Of a stretch of DNA of 5,709 bases, positions 5,012 through 5,709 are shown one piece after another. Positions within the stretch are counted from its first letter, which is position 1. Each line of letters starts with the position of its first letter. The notes under the pieces are model-generated. The model saw nothing but the letters and a program-made list of their open reading frames with translations. It did not search any database and was not told the origin of the DNA. The position numbers and the translations under genes are program-made. The DNA lies in assembly GCA_019309665.1 (NCBI GenBank), contig JAFDFV010000165.1, positions 1 to 5,709 on the forward strand, read 5' to 3'. This DNA comes from Deltaproteobacteria bacterium. Lineage in GTDB: Bacteria; Desulfobacterota; Desulfobacteria; Desulfobacterales; ETH-SRB1.

Positions 5012-5040
5012 TATTTTGCATATTAGTAACAATTTGTCAA
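5012..5040 (-). promoter_or_regulatory. Possible cassette promoter Pc
   Basis: Reading leftward, a perfect TTGACA (5035-5040) is followed at 17 bp by AAAATA (5012-5017). It lies about 45 bp from the intI start and points into the cassettes, the usual place for Pc. The -10 is weak (TATAAT consensus matched only in part). It would give a leader of about 320 nt before the first gene. Confidence 0.35.
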
Positions 5041-5083
5041 TATTTAAAGGCAATTGATTATTTATGATAAAATGGAGTTAAAG

Positions 5084-5420
5084 ATGAAGCTGTTGGATCA
5101 GGTACGTCACGTAATAAGGAAGAAGCATTATTCGATTCGGACAGAACAGGCGTATACAAACTGGATCAGGAAATTCATACTGTTTAATGGCAAAAAACAT
5201 CCCAAGGATATGGGAGAGAGAGATTTCGCAATACATATCATACCGAGCGGTAAAGAGAAATGTTGCCGCAAGTACTCAGAATCAAGCGCTCAACGCTGTT
5301 GTTTTTCTTTATAAACTGATATTGAATAGGAATTTGGGGGACTTCGGCAATATGCAAAGAGCCAAAAGACCTAAAAAATTGCCGACTATACTTTGCAAGG
5401 CTATAAACTGCGCTTTTTGA
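5084..5420 (+). pseudogene. intI: Truncated, frameshifted integron integrase
   Basis: The start is ATG 5084, with GGAG 6 nt upstream. The first frame (5084-5221) gives MKLLDQVRHVIRKKHYSIRT and EQAYTNWIRKFILFNGKKHP, and the other frame (from 5220) continues EISQYISYRAVKRNVAASTQ, NQALNAVVFLYKLIL and RAKRPKKLPTIL. This is the N-terminal SAM-like core-binding domain of an IntI tyrosine recombinase, closely parallel to IntI1 (LRTEQAY, THRQALAALLFFY, RLPVVL). The switch lies in a (GA)5 run (5214-5223); losing one GA explains it. Similarity stops after codon 5391-5393, at the domain boundary, and a stop follows at 5418. The entire catalytic domain (R-H-R-Y residues and the IntI-specific insertion) is missing. 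The product cannot recombine attC sites. Confidence 0.92.
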
Positions 5421-5445
5421 GACGGTCAGGATTATAAGGAAAAAT

Positions 5446-5537
5446 TAAACCACGAAGGACACGACACGAAGGGGCACGAAGATTAGAATTAATGATTTTT
5501 ATAATTTCTTTGTGTTCTTCGTGAACTTCGTGGTGAA
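5446..5537. repeat. Imperfect inverted repeat with ACCACGAAG ends
   Basis: ACCACGAAG (5449-5457) pairs perfectly with CTTCGTGGT (5526-5534). Inside, arms built of repeated CACGAAG-type words continue imperfectly around an AT-rich centre. Each arm also repeats internally (CACGAAG at 5451, 5465 and 5475; TTCGTG at 5518 and 5528). Similar ACCACGAAG...CTTCGTGGT palindromes are, as I recall, widespread intergenic repeats in several bacterial lineages. It begins about 55 bp after the point where intI similarity ends, so it may be linked to the truncation. Confidence 0.8.
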
Positions 5538-5605
5538 AAAACATAATAAAAAAGCTCAGATTTTGACTGTTTACAGTATATACTTACAAAAAGAAAAAAT
5601 TAATC

Positions 5606-5709
5606 ATGAAATTTGACATATTTATCAGACGTACTTTTGAAGCGCTTAAAATATCATCCCAGAACAGGCTTGCAATACTCCTTGGGATCAACAGAGCCGG
5701 GATTACGCA
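5606..5709 (+). CDS. CI-type phage repressor N-terminus (HTH), partial
   Basis: This is the first 34 codons of a gene that runs off the window. It reads MKFDIFIRRTFEALKISSQN followed by RLAILLGINRAGIT. The pattern of an amphipathic helix, then SQNxLAxLLGINRxxIT, is the helix-turn-helix start of the phage CI repressor family (bacteriophage CI repressor HTH domain), which binds operator DNA as a dimer and often carries a C-terminal S24 peptidase-like domain. That part is outside the window. Only a weak purine run (AAAAAGAAAAAA) precedes the ATG. Upstream, CTGTTTACAG and GTATATAC at 5567-5583 form small overlapping dyads that could be operator sequence. It may belong to a prophage or to a host regulator next to the integron. 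Confidence 0.72.
   Translation, partial: MKFDIFIRRTFEALKISSQNRLAILLGINRAGIT

Larger units (their letters stand above)
4761..5083. other. AT-rich intI leader / integron platform without genes
   Basis: This is about 320 bp between attI and intI with no supported ORF. It holds a perfect 14-bp palindrome at 4908-4921, the possible Pc promoter at 5012-5040 and the intI leader. A CTGT-N8-ATAG word at 4867-4882 is one base off the LexA pattern but far from intI. A rightward intI promoter could use TTGTCA at 5034-5039, but no good -10 follows at normal spacing. Confidence 0.5.

Noticed and set aside
5054..5083. Earlier intI starts (TTG 5054 or ATG 5072)
   Set aside because: The ATG at 5084 has GGAG at 6 nt, and the IntI-like sequence begins there; the upstream residues show no family similarity.

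Overview
The window is best read as the proximal end of a sedentary chromosomal integron with a dead integrase. At the right, on the + strand, lies a broken integron integrase gene (intI, about 5084-5420). To its left, six gene cassettes all read leftward (- strand), each followed by a recognisable or degenerate attC recombination site. The geometry of intI divergent from the cassettes, with a gene-free attI/Pc region of about 400 bp between them, is the standard integron layout. The host is probably a Gram-negative environmental bacterium. The IntI N-terminus, the CI-type repressor start at the right edge and the ACCACGAAG-type inverted repeat would suit Desulfobacterota or anammox-type lineages, but this is a weak inference.

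From intI leftward the array holds: cassette 1, a 306-aa PD-(D/E)XK nuclease resembling the PGN_0703 family of putative restriction endonucleases; cassette 2, a 60-aa seven-cysteine zinc-ribbon protein; cassette 3, two genes overlapping by ATGA (82 and 136 aa) with a possible promoter and a palindromic operator of their own; cassette 4, a 272-aa protein with two N-terminal membrane segments; cassette 5, a 222-aa zinc-ribbon membrane protein; cassette 6, a 101-aa DUF4190-like membrane protein. Most cassette ORFs start close behind the previous attC and carry a good ribosome binding site. Cassettes 1, 2 and 6 are AT-rich, while 3 to 5 are richer in GC, as expected for separately captured genes.

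The attC sites tell most of the story. The sites of cassettes 1 and 2 (126 and 121 bp) are homologous along their length and probably represent the integron's own attC family. The site of cassette 3 keeps their R'' and L'' boxes but collapses to 32 bp. Those of cassettes 4, 5 and 6 (70, 141 and 160 bp) are of other types. The R' box of attC2 has lost the canonical G.

intI has a frameshift in a (GA)n run and is cut off before its catalytic domain, so the array is probably frozen unless another integrase acts in trans. Right of the truncated intI are an imperfect inverted repeat (about 5446-5537) and the first 34 codons of a CI-like HTH repressor that runs off the window. The functional theme is accessory: one likely defence nuclease, one toxin-antitoxin-like or toxin-immunity-like pair (inference), two zinc-ribbon proteins (one of them also a membrane protein) and three membrane proteins.
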